A stretch of 46,124 bases of DNA. It comes from JAWXTS01 sp044433305. GTDB lineage: Bacteria > Bacteroidota > Bacteroidia > Bacteroidales > Rikenellaceae. Of this stretch, positions 17,516 through 25,187 are shown in pieces. Below the pieces are notes generated by a model, which was not told the DNA's origin, ran no database searches, and saw only the letters and a list, made by a program, of their open reading frames with translations. The stretch spans positions 1 through 46,124 of the forward strand of contig JAWXTS010000005.1 of NCBI GenBank assembly GCA_044433305.1, given 5' to 3'. Position 1 is the first letter of the stretch, and every line of letters begins with the position of its first letter. The position numbers and the translations under genes were made by a program.

Positions 17516-18703
17516 ATGTCAACTACAATATTTGTTAAAAATAGCAGTACCGTGCCTGCTTTAGAGTCGCTGCCGACAAAATCGAAGGCAGGGGTCAAGT
17601 TTTGGAGCTGGGGCAGTAATAATATGTTGCCCACCGCGCTGGCCTTGATGTCGCGCCGCAGTGCAACTCATAGGCGTATTATAAACGACAAGGCAGATTA
17701 TATCTCGGGCAAAGGCTTTGCTTATGACACCGAGAATGATGCCTTGAGCTATATGGTTGAGTGTGCCAACGGAGGAAAGGAGACCCTAAGGAGTGTGGTC
17801 AGTAAATTGGCCTTTGACAAGGCGTTGTTTGGTAATGCTTTTGTTGAGGTGGTCACAAACCAAGAACATTCGTTTCTCTCGCTCTATCATCAGGATGCGT
17901 CTAAGTGCCGATTGGATGTAGATGGTACTCATGTGCTGATGCATCACGACTGGCCAAATTTTCGCTCTAGCGAGGCTCTGTCTCTTCCTCTGTATCCTGT
18001 TTTTGAGCAAAGCGAAGATGATACTCTGCGTTCTATGATTCATTATAAAGACTATGAACCAATGTTTGAGCACTATGGTGTGCCGCCTTATATTGCAGGC
18101 ATGAATGTGTCGACCATAGCTTATAAGACTGACAAGTGGAATATCAGTAGACTGGATAATTCGTTCCAGATGTCGGGTGTGATGGTGTTGGATGCACATG
18201 CCGACGATCAGGCTCAGGCCGAGCAGTTTGTAGATACGGCTCAGAAGAAGTTTGCGGGTAAGCCGGGTCAGGTTCTGTTTATGGTCAAGGATGCTGAGGG
18301 TAACGACAACTCGAAGTTTATTCCTATCTCGTCTGATAACGACGGAGACTGGAGCGAACTGCATACTCAGGCCACCTCTGATATTGTTATTGCCCATTCG
18401 TGGTTCCGCTCGCTTAGTGGCCTTGAATATACGGGTGGCTTTAACTCTGAGCGTATCTTGCATGAATATGAGATTGCGCTGAATACAGTAATTCTCTCTG
18501 AGCAGGAGGAGATAATGGACCCTATAAAGGAGGTTATTGCCAGTGTGCTAAGTACAGACTCGTCGTCGCTGGTGATAGTGAATCGTCCCCCTGCAACATC
18601 TAAACCTTTATATATGAAGGTATGGGAGGCTCGTAAGAGCGAGGGCTTAGATTATGACCCTGCCGACCCTAGTCAGGATATATTCTTGGCACAGCTGACA
18701 TAG
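17516..18703 (+). CDS. Phage portal protein
   Basis: This is a 395-residue protein. Portal features include an N-terminal WSWGSNNMLPTAL region, RSATHRRIINDKADYISGKG (about 49-68), a long stem and clip region (YKDYEPMFEHYGVPPYIAG), and a crown-side segment with SGLEYTGGFNSERILHEYEI followed by QEEIMDPIKEVI. In virions twelve copies form the DNA entry vertex and dock terminase. Unusually, the gene lies downstream of the capsid gene, and no terminase gene is found anywhere in the element. The reading frame is intact. Confidence 0.85.
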   Translation: MSTTIFVKNSSTVPALESLPTKSKAGVKFWSWGSNNMLPTALALMSRRSATHRRIINDKADYISGKGFAYDTENDALSYMVECANGGKETLRSVVSKLAFDKALFGNAFVEVVTNQEHSFLSLYHQDASKCRLDVDGTHVLMHHDWPNFRSSEALSLPLYPVFEQSEDDTLRSMIHYKDYEPMFEHYGVPPYIAGMNVSTIAYKTDKWNISRLDNSFQMSGVMVLDAHADDQAQAEQFVDTAQKKFAGKPGQVLFMVKDAEGNDNSKFIPISSDNDGDWSELHTQATSDIVIAHSWFRSLSGLEYTGGFNSERILHEYEIALNTVILSEQEEIMDPIKEVIASVLSTDSSSLVIVNRPPATSKPLYMKVWEARKSEGLDYDPADPSQDIFLAQLT

Positions 18704-18733
18704 AGAGTACTTAACAATTAAACTAAAAATATT

Positions 18734-19195
18734 ATGAATATACTTATGACACCTGAACAGGTGTTGGTGCAATTTCCCTCGCCCGAGAGGCTCTCTAGTG
18801 GTTTGGTAGACAATGCCAAGATACTTCTAGCCCAGATAAAATATCTAGTTCCTATGCTCTCGCTGGAGGTTGTCGAAGAGCTTTGCAATGACCAGTATAG
18901 TGATTATGTAGAAGAGTATTTGCATGCTCCGCTTGCTATGTTGGTACGTTACATAGCCATGGAACACGCTCTGGTAGATGTGGGAGTGATGGGCGTGCAG
19001 CAGTATTCGGGAGATACCTTGGAGGCGGCGTCCATTGAGATGGTGTCGCGACAGGGGGCAACATTGCGCTCAAATGCCATGACATTGATAAAAGAGGCCG
19101 CTAGGGCCTTAGATGCTTATCCTCTCTTGAGCGAGTTGTATCAGAAGAACAAGGCGTGTGGTGGTGTCAATATTAGGGCAGGTTTTATATTTTAA
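18734..19195 (+). CDS. Probable head-tail adaptor
   Basis: This is a 153-residue, mostly helical protein that follows the portal gene by 30 bases. The length, helical content and position fit connector proteins that dock on the portal. No diagnostic motif is present, so the assignment rests on context. Confidence 0.55.
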   Translation: MNILMTPEQVLVQFPSPERLSSGLVDNAKILLAQIKYLVPMLSLEVVEELCNDQYSDYVEEYLHAPLAMLVRYIAMEHALVDVGVMGVQQYSGDTLEAASIEMVSRQGATLRSNAMTLIKEAARALDAYPLLSELYQKNKACGGVNIRAGFIF

Positions 19196-19206
19196 TTTTA
19201 TCAATT

Positions 19207-19575
19207 ATGGAACAGATAACTTATTATCAGGGTGAGAATATCGCCATCTGTGCTAAGGCATACGAGGATAACACATGTACAACAACACAGGATATTTCGG
19301 ACTATACGGTTGAGGTGCTGCTCTACACCGATGAGCAGAAACTCATTCTTAAAGGTAGTAGTGCCAGAGAGTTGGATTTTGAGATTGACTTCTTGGATGA
19401 TAGTCAGATAAGCATTAACCTAGCACCTGAGCTTACAAGCCAGCTAGAACCAGGCTTCTTGCGTATGGAGATGGCTATAAAAGATACTGATGACGATGTG
19501 GTGCAGATTGCCAAGTGCTCGCTGGCTAGGATAGAGGAGAGTTTAATATCTAAAATCATGGGCGATGACAATTAA
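19207..19575 (+). CDS. Small beta-rich phage protein, baseplate- or fibre-associated
   Basis: This is a 122-residue protein that starts MEQITYYQGENIAICAKAYE and carries alternating beta strands, resembling the N-terminal immunoglobulin-like part of phage baseplate upper proteins. Its 3' end overlaps the next gene by 11 bases, which implies translational coupling to the fibre genes. A role in fibre attachment is inferred. Confidence 0.5.
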   Translation: MEQITYYQGENIAICAKAYEDNTCTTTQDISDYTVEVLLYTDEQKLILKGSSARELDFEIDFLDDSQISINLAPELTSQLEPGFLRMEMAIKDTDDDVVQIAKCSLARIEESLISKIMGDDN

Positions 19576-20287
19576 AGTTAGTTTGGTGCAGCCCACCTTA
19601 GGGCTTAATGAAGGCTCTGTGGTAAGAGAAAAAGTCATTACGCTGAGCTTTTGTTCTAAGATAGTTGTTGAAGGTTCGTCATCTTCGTCTGGTGGGCAGA
19701 GCATCAGCTGGGATGACATAGACGATAAGCCTACGATACCAGATATAGATGGCCTAGCCACGGAAGAATATGTGGATGAAGTTTTTGCAGGTATAGAAAT
19801 ACCTACAACTTTGCCTAATCCGAATGCTATAACCATAAATGGAACCTCATATGATGGCAGCAGTGCTGTTAATCTGACAATAGATGCAGGTGGATCTGGC
19901 GATGTGGTTAATATAAACCTTACGCCCTTTTTGGACGAGCAGTCGGGTACGATGTCATCTGTTGATTATGATAGCATATTGGGTTGTCTTACTTCTATGG
20001 GGAGTAAATCTATCCAAGGCTATATCTCTAATTTTGGATTAGTTCCAGTTATGTTGCTTGCAGGGGAGTATCTTACTCTCTCAGCCAATATGTCTACTTT
20101 GAGTGATACCGAAGAGGGGGTTGTGACAGCAACCCATCTGGTGGTACACATTAGTGGCGATTATAGTTGGACTAGTTCGCTAAAGCAAATTAGCTTGTCG
20201 GATACAGAGATGCTAGAGAATTACATAGATAGCAAGATAGGCGATATCGACTCGCTGCTTGATGAACTTAATGGGGAGGAAATATAA
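19565..20287 (+). CDS. Tail or head fibre protein
   Basis: This is a 240-residue protein. It contains a fibre signature, ISWDDIDDKPTIPDIDGLAT (residues about 48-67), typical of trimeric phage fibres. It also contains LPNPNAITINGTSYDGSSAV, a segment found in many phage fibre and head-fibre proteins. A Gly/Ser linker (SSSSSGG) separates the N-terminal attachment part. The stop overlaps the first base of the next fibre gene. It probably forms a shaft or adaptor for the BspA-like protein that follows. Confidence 0.65.
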   Translation: MTIKVSLVQPTLGLNEGSVVREKVITLSFCSKIVVEGSSSSSGGQSISWDDIDDKPTIPDIDGLATEEYVDEVFAGIEIPTTLPNPNAITINGTSYDGSSAVNLTIDAGGSGDVVNINLTPFLDEQSGTMSSVDYDSILGCLTSMGSKSIQGYISNFGLVPVMLLAGEYLTLSANMSTLSDTEEGVVTATHLVVHISGDYSWTSSLKQISLSDTEMLENYIDSKIGDIDSLLDELNGEEI

Positions 20288-21519
20288 TGGGAACAACGGC
20301 AGAGAAATTAGCAGCTGCTCTTGTAAGCAAGACTGCAATCAAGAATGCCATTGTAGCTAAAGGGGTTACGGTGGCCGATTCTGAACCATTGAGTGGCTAT
20401 GCGGCCAAGATTGCGGCCATAGAGCAAAGTAGTGGTGGTGATAGCAGTGGCGATGTTGTATACTTGCCAGAAATGGTGGGTAGCGGAAGCATAGAAGTAC
20501 GTTTTGTTGACCCTATATACGGAGTGTTCTTGGTGTATAAAGTCGAAGAGGGCGACTCGATAGATATAGATGACATTACTCCTATCTCTCACTCAGGGCT
20601 TACTTTTGTTGAGTGGGTCAAAACCGCGGCAAGCCTTAGTAGTATAACACACGATATTGATGTGGGCGCGATATATAAGCCTACCAGTAATAAGACCGAG
20701 ATAGATTATACGGTGTCAGAATATGGTGGTAGTATATTGTCCGTGCCTTTGTACTCCAATGATGGAGCCATTACGATTAACTGGGGCGATGGGCAGACCA
20801 CAACCGAGGCGGTGAATGGTATTTATAGCCCCGCCAATCCTATTGCCCAAGGTAGTTATACAATGAGCATTGAGTGTGATGGGTCTGCGGTATTTGGCAC
20901 TTCTAGTACTATGTATATCTTTGGGTCTAAGGAGTATAATGCCTATATCACGGATGTGAGACTAAAGTATGGCCAAGAACTTTCTACCTATATGTTTGCC
21001 TATTGCAGGAACATGGAGAGTCTTATTTTCTCTAGTGGTACAGCCCAATCTTATATGTTAAGAGAATGTATAAACTTAGAACATCTGCTAATGCCCAGCA
21101 CGGCTAGATACACAAATATATCACAGTGTCTTAACTGCTATAAGCTAGGGATTGTGGTGTCGACCTACAATTCTTACTACTTTGGCAACACTTCTTTTTG
21201 GAATTGCTACAACCTAAATAAGGTGGTGTTCCCAACGTCCATGTATCAACTTGGTACAGGGGTCTTTCAGTATAATGCATCTATGACTAACCTGAAATTG
21301 CATTCCTCTTTCACTACCTTGGCCAATGGCTTTATTAATGGTAGCGAAGTGCTGGCGGTGCTGGATTTATCGACCCACACCTCAGTGCCCACGCTAGCTG
21401 GCACGACAGCCTTTTCGACAGCCGAGAGCTTTAAGATTTTGGTGCCTAGTGCATTGGAGAGCAGCTTTAAGGCAGCAACAAATTGGATAGTATTTGCAGA
21501 TTATATAGTAGGAGTTTAA
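20287..21519 (+). CDS. BspA-like leucine-rich-repeat tail fibre (receptor binding)
   Basis: This is a 410-residue protein. Residues 1-46 carry a fibre anchor motif (TAEKLAAALVSKTAIKNAI, then GVTV, then LSGYAAKI) seen in many tail fibres. Residues about 68-132 resemble an InlB B-repeat (GLTFVEW to IYKP). A PKD-like strand with INWGDG lies near 164-169. Residues about 215-400 are BspA-type leucine-rich repeats (FAYCRNMESL, NCYNLNKVVFP). BspA-like repeats mediate surface binding in oral and gut bacteria. In phages they serve as receptor-binding modules. The gene begins at the last base of the preceding stop. Confidence 0.75.
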   Translation: MGTTAEKLAAALVSKTAIKNAIVAKGVTVADSEPLSGYAAKIAAIEQSSGGDSSGDVVYLPEMVGSGSIEVRFVDPIYGVFLVYKVEEGDSIDIDDITPISHSGLTFVEWVKTAASLSSITHDIDVGAIYKPTSNKTEIDYTVSEYGGSILSVPLYSNDGAITINWGDGQTTTEAVNGIYSPANPIAQGSYTMSIECDGSAVFGTSSTMYIFGSKEYNAYITDVRLKYGQELSTYMFAYCRNMESLIFSSGTAQSYMLRECINLEHLLMPSTARYTNISQCLNCYKLGIVVSTYNSYYFGNTSFWNCYNLNKVVFPTSMYQLGTGVFQYNASMTNLKLHSSFTTLANGFINGSEVLAVLDLSTHTSVPTLAGTTAFSTAESFKILVPSALESSFKAATNWIVFADYIVGV

Positions 21520-21522
21520 GAT

Positions 21523-21690
21523 ATGATAGTACAAGAAAATATAACCATAAATGGTAGAGAGTTGGTTCGCACCTGCTCAGATAGTGGCATGATGATACTT
21601 CAGGTTGAAACAGGGATAGAGTATGCCGAGGCGGTGGATGCTCTGCCCTTGATGTTCACTTATGAGGAGTCTGAAAATCAAATAGTTTAA
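21523..21690 (+). CDS. 55-residue phage microprotein
   Basis: The ATG at 21523 is three bases after the fibre stop, and the TAA ends two bases before the next ATG. The translation begins MIVQENITINGRELVRTCSD, ends ESENQIV, is acidic and has no membrane segment. The tight packing on both sides argues that it is real despite its size. Similar small proteins beside tail fibre and lysis genes are, from memory, common in Bacteroides prophages. Its function is unknown. Confidence 0.7.
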   Translation: MIVQENITINGRELVRTCSDSGMMILQVETGIEYAEAVDALPLMFTYEESENQIV

Positions 21691-21692
21691 GT

Positions 21693-22010
21693 ATGGATTG
21701 GGTTTCTATAATTACAAGTTTTGGAACGCTACTAGCAGGCAGCGGCATGGCAGGAGTGCTGTTCTTTCGTGAGCGCAAGCGTGCCGAGCAACTTAAGAAC
21801 GAGGCTTCGGCAGCAGAGCAGTGGCGGCAGCTCTTCGATCGTTCGGACAACGACAGCAGAGAAAAGGACCTTCGTGTAGACAAGCTCTATGAGCAGCAGA
21901 GTCGCCTGAGGGAAAAGAATAATAAGCTGACCACCGAGAATGCTGTGCTGAGGCTCGAAAGGTGTGAAGTTAATGGATGCGAAAGCCGTAAACCAACAAG
22001 AGGATACTGA
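21693..22010 (+). CDS. Membrane-anchored coiled-coil protein, holin-like candidate
   Basis: This is a 105-residue protein. One transmembrane helix lies at about residues 5-24 (ITSFGTLLAGSGMAGVLFF). It is followed by a charged helix of about 60 residues (RERKRAEQLKNE to NNKLTTENAVL) and a short tail with two Cys (RCEVNGCESR). It is the first gene of the lysis cassette: the endolysin starts one base after its stop. A holin is the usual occupant of this position, but a single membrane helix with a long coiled coil is not classic, so an assembly role is possible. Confidence 0.6.
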   Translation: MDWVSIITSFGTLLAGSGMAGVLFFRERKRAEQLKNEASAAEQWRQLFDRSDNDSREKDLRVDKLYEQQSRLREKNNKLTTENAVLRLERCEVNGCESRKPTRGY

Positions 22011-22011
22011 T

Positions 22012-22434
22012 ATGACAAGAGGACTAAAGAATAATAATCCGGGAAATATTCGCCATAGTGCCACCCGCTGGCAGGGCGAGATAGAAGTCAGCGAGAACAA
22101 CGAGGGGCTCGATGCTTCTTTCAAAACTTTTATGACCATGGCCTATGGTTATCGGGCCATGTTCAAACTGCTGCATAACTATGCAGTAATCTATAACCTG
22201 CATACTCTCGAGCAGATGATTTCTCGTTGGGCGCCTCCTAGTGAGAATAACACCAGAGCCTATATCTCGGCAGTATCGCTGTGGAGTGGGGTTGCCTCAA
22301 GTGTTAAGATAGATACCACAAACCCTTTGACCATGATTGCCGTTGTCTCGGCCATGAGCCGCATGGAGAACGGCGTGGCGGCAAATATCGTTGAGGTCAA
22401 TAAAGGGTGGGAATTGTTCTGCTCTCAGCTATGA
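22012..22434 (+). CDS. Probable endolysin (peptidoglycan-degrading)
   Basis: This is a 140-residue protein beginning MTRGLKNNNPGNIRHS, the opening of a lysozyme- or transglycosylase-like family found in Bacteroidota phages and sometimes labelled structural protein P5-like. Further family blocks are FKTFMTMAYGYRAMFKLL and ISRWAPPSENNTRAYI. The start was set at 22012 rather than 21964 because the longer frame overlaps the previous gene and the family begins at this Met. The stop overlaps the next start (ATGA). It presumably cuts the host cell wall during lysis. The catalytic residue is not assigned. Confidence 0.7.
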   Translation: MTRGLKNNNPGNIRHSATRWQGEIEVSENNEGLDASFKTFMTMAYGYRAMFKLLHNYAVIYNLHTLEQMISRWAPPSENNTRAYISAVSLWSGVASSVKIDTTNPLTMIAVVSAMSRMENGVAANIVEVNKGWELFCSQL

Positions 22435-22868
22435 TGACTAGGAGTTGTATGTACCTTGTGGTTCTGTTATTGTTCTCGTGCACACATAAGGTTTATGTCC
22501 CTACGCACTCGTCATTTACGGTGGTCGACACGGTGGTTAGGCAGGTGGCGGACAGTGCTGTGGTGCGTGCTCTGTTCGAGTGTGACAGCAATAATAGAGT
22601 TGTGCTGCGCGAACTGTATCAGGCGCGTAGTGAGCAGGCTGCTGGCAGTCTCGATATAGATTCTTCGGGACGTGTAGAGGTCATAACGCGCTGGCGTACA
22701 CAGTATATAGATAGAGTCAAGGAGGTTAGAGATACCACCACAGTGGTCGAGTATCGCGAGGTTGTAAAGACGGTAAAGTACGTGCCGCGGTTTTTCTGGT
22801 ATTGCTTTGCCGTGGCCATGGCAGCTGTTGGTTATCTAGGGTTTAGATTAGTGCTAAGTATGAGGTAG
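22431..22868 (+). CDS. Probable unimolecular spanin (lipoprotein with C-terminal TM helix)
   Basis: This is a 145-residue protein from the ATG that overlaps the endolysin stop. A lipoprotein signal ends in LLLFSC with the lipobox Cys at 17, which would anchor the N-terminus in the outer membrane. The middle is charged and predicted extended or helical (VRQVADSAVVRAL to VEYREVVKTVKYV). A C-terminal transmembrane helix lies at about residues 120-141. Outer-membrane lipid anchor plus inner-membrane helix is the architecture of u-spanins such as T1 gp11, which fuse the two membranes at lysis. It is the last gene before the operon terminator. Confidence 0.65.
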   Translation: MMTRSCMYLVVLLLFSCTHKVYVPTHSSFTVVDTVVRQVADSAVVRALFECDSNNRVVLRELYQARSEQAAGSLDIDSSGRVEVITRWRTQYIDRVKEVRDTTTVVEYREVVKTVKYVPRFFWYCFAVAMAAVGYLGFRLVLSMR

Positions 22869-22876
22869 ATATTAAG

Positions 22877-22920
22877 AAGGGGATGACCAACAATATTATT
22901 TGTTGGTCATCCCCTTTACT
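22877..22920. terminator. Strong terminator of the phage-derived operon
   Basis: AAGGGGATGACCAACAA (22877-22893) pairs perfectly with TTGTTGGTCATCCCCTT (22900-22916) around loop TATTAT. The 17-bp stem is followed by a T-rich stretch. It begins eight bases after the spanin stop and probably also works against transcription coming from pyrC. Confidence 0.85.
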
Positions 22921-22926
22921 TTTTCA

Positions 22927-22964
22927 GTAAGAATGGTTAATAAGTATTTATTAACCATTCTTAC
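22927..22964. repeat. 17-bp perfect inverted repeat at the pyrC 3' end
   Basis: GTAAGAATGGTTAATAA (22927-22943) and its perfect complement (22948-22964) enclose four bases, GTAT. The outer end overlaps the pyrC stop codon. There is no long T tract on either side, so it may stabilise the pyrC mRNA end or act together with the neighbouring terminator. It contains a GTTAATAA core like the repeats at 10529-10706. Confidence 0.7.
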
Positions 22965-24325
22965 TATCTCTCAAACTCTAGTGCCATAGCGGCTCCCGCG
23001 TCTGCTATTACCGTTTTGCCATCATAGACTGTCTTGCCGTTGACTATCGTGCAGTCTACTTTATAACTAAGCTGTTGCCCCTCCAGAGGCGACCAGCCAC
23101 ATTTGTAGAGTATGTTACCCCTATCCACAACCCATGGGCTTGGTTTCACTATTGCAATATCGGCATAGTAGCCCTCACGCAAGAACCCTCTCTCCTTGAT
23201 ATTGAAGAGTCGTGCTGGAGCGTGGCACATCTTGTCAACAACCTGCTCAATAGAGAAAACCCCTTGGGTGCTCATCTCTAGCATGGTCACCAAAGAATGG
23301 CTTATCATAGGTCCTCCCGATGGTGCTTCGAAGTAAGGTTTGCTCTTCTCCTCTAGGGTGTGGGGAGCGTGGTCTGTGGCCACAACATCCACCTTGCCCG
23401 ACAGTAGTCCTGCTCTAAGTGCATCGCGGTCTTCTGTTGTTTTTATGGCAGGGTTCCATTTTATCATGTTGCCCTTTAGTGCGTAATCCTTATCGCTAAA
23501 CCATAGGTGATGTACACACACCTCGTTTGTTATTTTTTTGTCTTCTAGGGGCGCGTCAGAGAAAAGCTCCAACTCGCGAGCTGTGCTCAGATGTAGTACG
23601 TGCAGGCGTGAGTTGTAGCGCGATGCTAGCTCCACGGCCTTTGCGCTAGAGCGGTAGCAGGCCTCGGCCGAGCGTATTAGAGGGTGTAGCTGGGCGGTGC
23701 CAGTGTCCCCATATTGCGCCTTCATGGCGTTGAAGTTGCTACGCACGGTAGACTCATCCTCGCAGTGGGTGGCAATAAGTATCGGGCACTGCTCGAATAT
23801 GGCAGCCAGCGCGGCCTCTCTGTCAACAAGCATGTTGCCTGTCGACGAGCCCATAAATAATTTTACGCCACACACATGGCTTGTGTCTATCTTTGATAGT
23901 AGGTTGCTGTTCTGATTTGTTGCGCCTAGGTAGAACGAGTAGTTTATAACTGAGTTCTTGGCTGCATTCTCAAATTTGTTGTCTAGAGCCTCAAAGTCAG
24001 TTGTTGCAGGGTTGGTGTTGGGCATATCCATAAACGAGGTTACGCCACCTGCTGCCGCCGCTGCCGACTCGCTCTTTGTGTCGGCCTTGTAGGTCATGCC
24101 AGGTTCGCGAAAATGCACTTGGTCGTCTATCACCCCAGGCATAACAACACATCCTGTGGCGTCGATAACCTCCATGTCTTTTCGCTCAAGGTGCAGGCCG
24201 TCGTTCGCTGGGCGGTATTCACCCTCAGATACCTTTGCTATGCGGTCGTTTTTTATTAAGATATATCCTTTGAATCTGCTGTTTTTAGACACTATTGTGC
24301 CGTTCTCTATTAGCTTTAGTTTCAT
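22964..24325 (-). CDS. pyrC: Dihydroorotase
   Basis: This is a 453-residue enzyme of pyrimidine synthesis that closes carbamoyl-aspartate to dihydroorotate. Amidohydrolase signatures are DDQVHFREPG (67-76, with Gln in place of the first His of the usual H-x-H), the carboxylated lysine K155 in GVKLFMGSSTG, H187 (HCED), H245 (HVLHLST) and D318 in VATDHAPH. The Q-V-H variant is, from memory, usual in Bacteroidota class I dihydroorotases. The start at 24325 is chosen over 24472: the longer frame lies inside the upstream gene, and ATG 24325 shares a base with that gene's stop (TAATG). It is the right neighbour of the phage-derived operon and is convergent with it. Confidence 0.92.
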   Translation of the reverse strand: MKLKLIENGTIVSKNSRFKGYILIKNDRIAKVSEGEYRPANDGLHLERKDMEVIDATGCVVMPGVIDDQVHFREPGMTYKADTKSESAAAAAGGVTSFMDMPNTNPATTDFEALDNKFENAAKNSVINYSFYLGATNQNSNLLSKIDTSHVCGVKLFMGSSTGNMLVDREAALAAIFEQCPILIATHCEDESTVRSNFNAMKAQYGDTGTAQLHPLIRSAEACYRSSAKAVELASRYNSRLHVLHLSTARELELFSDAPLEDKKITNEVCVHHLWFSDKDYALKGNMIKWNPAIKTTEDRDALRAGLLSGKVDVVATDHAPHTLEEKSKPYFEAPSGGPMISHSLVTMLEMSTQGVFSIEQVVDKMCHAPARLFNIKERGFLREGYYADIAIVKPSPWVVDRGNILYKCGWSPLEGQQLSYKVDCTIVNGKTVYDGKTVIADAGAAMALEFER

Positions 24326-25047
24326 TATTGCAGCTTTTTGATTTTCCTGAATCTCAGACCCATAACACCCCAAAGGGCTTCTTTTAGTATGTTGCCACTC
24401 ATTTTGGATTGGCCCTCGCGACGTTCGGTGAATATTATCGACACCTCGCTCATGTTGTATTTCAGTCGCCATGCGGTGTACTTCATTTCTATCTGGAAAC
24501 CATAGCCCTTCATTTTGATTTTAGATAGGTCTATCTCGCTCAGAAATCTTGCAGAGTAGCATATAAATCCTGCTGTGGCATCCTTGACTCTCATTCCTGT
24601 CACTATCCTTACATACTTGCTTGCAAAGAAAGATAGCAGTAGGCGTTGCATGGGCCAGTTGACCACGTTGACTCCTGTTATGTATCTAGAACCTATCACA
24701 AGGTCTTTGTTGTTTTGGTGGGCTTCGTTATATAGGTTTATCAAATCTTCGGGGTTGTGCGAGAAGTCGGCATCCATCTCAAAGATATAGTCGTATTTGT
24801 TCTCCAAGGCCCATCTGAATCCAGTGATGTAGGCTGTTCCAAGGCCTAGTTTGCCGCTACGTTCTAGGATGAATATGCGGCCCTTGGTCTGCTCTATAAG
24901 GTTCTTAACTATGTCTGCCGTGCCGTCAGGTGAGCCATCGTCAACCACAAGAATATCAAAATCACCATCTAGAGACAGTACTTTTTTGATTATTGCGGCT
25001 ATGTTTTCGCTCTCGTTGAAGGTAGGTATAATGACTAGTTTTCTCAT
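24325..25047 (-). CDS. Polyprenyl-phosphate mannose/glucose synthase, GT2 (DPM1-like)
   Basis: This is a 240-residue soluble GT-A glycosyltransferase. IPTFNE lies at 7-12, the nucleotide-binding DDGSPDGT at 36-43 and the metal-binding MDADFSH at 91-97. The DATAGFICY block and the C-terminal ERREGQSKMSG segment are typical of dolichyl-phosphate-mannose-synthase-like enzymes. It lacks the C-terminal membrane region of two-domain relatives. It would charge a lipid phosphate with a hexose at the inner membrane for later glycosylation. It is co-transcribed with pyrC through a one-base overlap. Sugar identity cannot be read from the sequence. Confidence 0.88.
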   Translation of the reverse strand: MRKLVIIPTFNESENIAAIIKKVLSLDGDFDILVVDDGSPDGTADIVKNLIEQTKGRIFILERSGKLGLGTAYITGFRWALENKYDYIFEMDADFSHNPEDLINLYNEAHQNNKDLVIGSRYITGVNVVNWPMQRLLLSFFASKYVRIVTGMRVKDATAGFICYSARFLSEIDLSKIKMKGYGFQIEMKYTAWRLKYNMSEVSIIFTERREGQSKMSGNILKEALWGVMGLRFRKIKKLQ

Positions 25048-25068
25048 AGTTATGCTTAAATTTAAAAC

Positions 25069-25076
25069 AAATATAA
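25069..25076 (-). promoter_or_regulatory. -7 box of the GT2-pyrC operon
   Basis: On the minus strand this reads TATATTTG, a perfect TAnnTTTG match, 22 bases before the GT2 start. The -33 element is weak. A GTTAATAAC site (25092-25100), identical to those before the phage-derived operon, overlaps the region where the -33 would lie. Confidence 0.5.
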
Positions 25077-25161
25077 TAATTTTACCTCGAAGTTAATAAC
25101 TTTCTGCCAATTATATTGTAATCTGTGGTGGTTTACAGTTTATAATCTTGAGCAAATGTGG

Positions 25162-25169
25162 TACCTTTG
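25162..25169 (+). promoter_or_regulatory. -7 box of the flavoprotein gene
   Basis: TACCTTTG fits the -7 consensus, 18 bases before the ATG at 25188. No clear TTG lies 20 bases upstream. This promoter is divergent from that of the GT2 gene. Confidence 0.45.
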
Positions 25170-25187
25170 TGGCAAATAATACAGTAA

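Noticed and set aside
17786..18463. Minus-strand ORF of 225 codons inside the portal gene
   Set aside because: It lies entirely within a well-supported portal gene, and its composition is that of an antisense frame.
10386..22970. Search for attL/attR direct repeats bounding the phage-derived operon
   Set aside because: No convincing direct repeat was seen by eye. Shared GTTAATAA cores are short and AT-rich, and also occur elsewhere in the window.
24326..24472. N-terminal extension of dihydroorotase
   Set aside because: The extra 49 residues are the antisense-free overlap with the GT2 gene 3' end and are unlike the family. The internal ATG is coupled to the GT2 stop.
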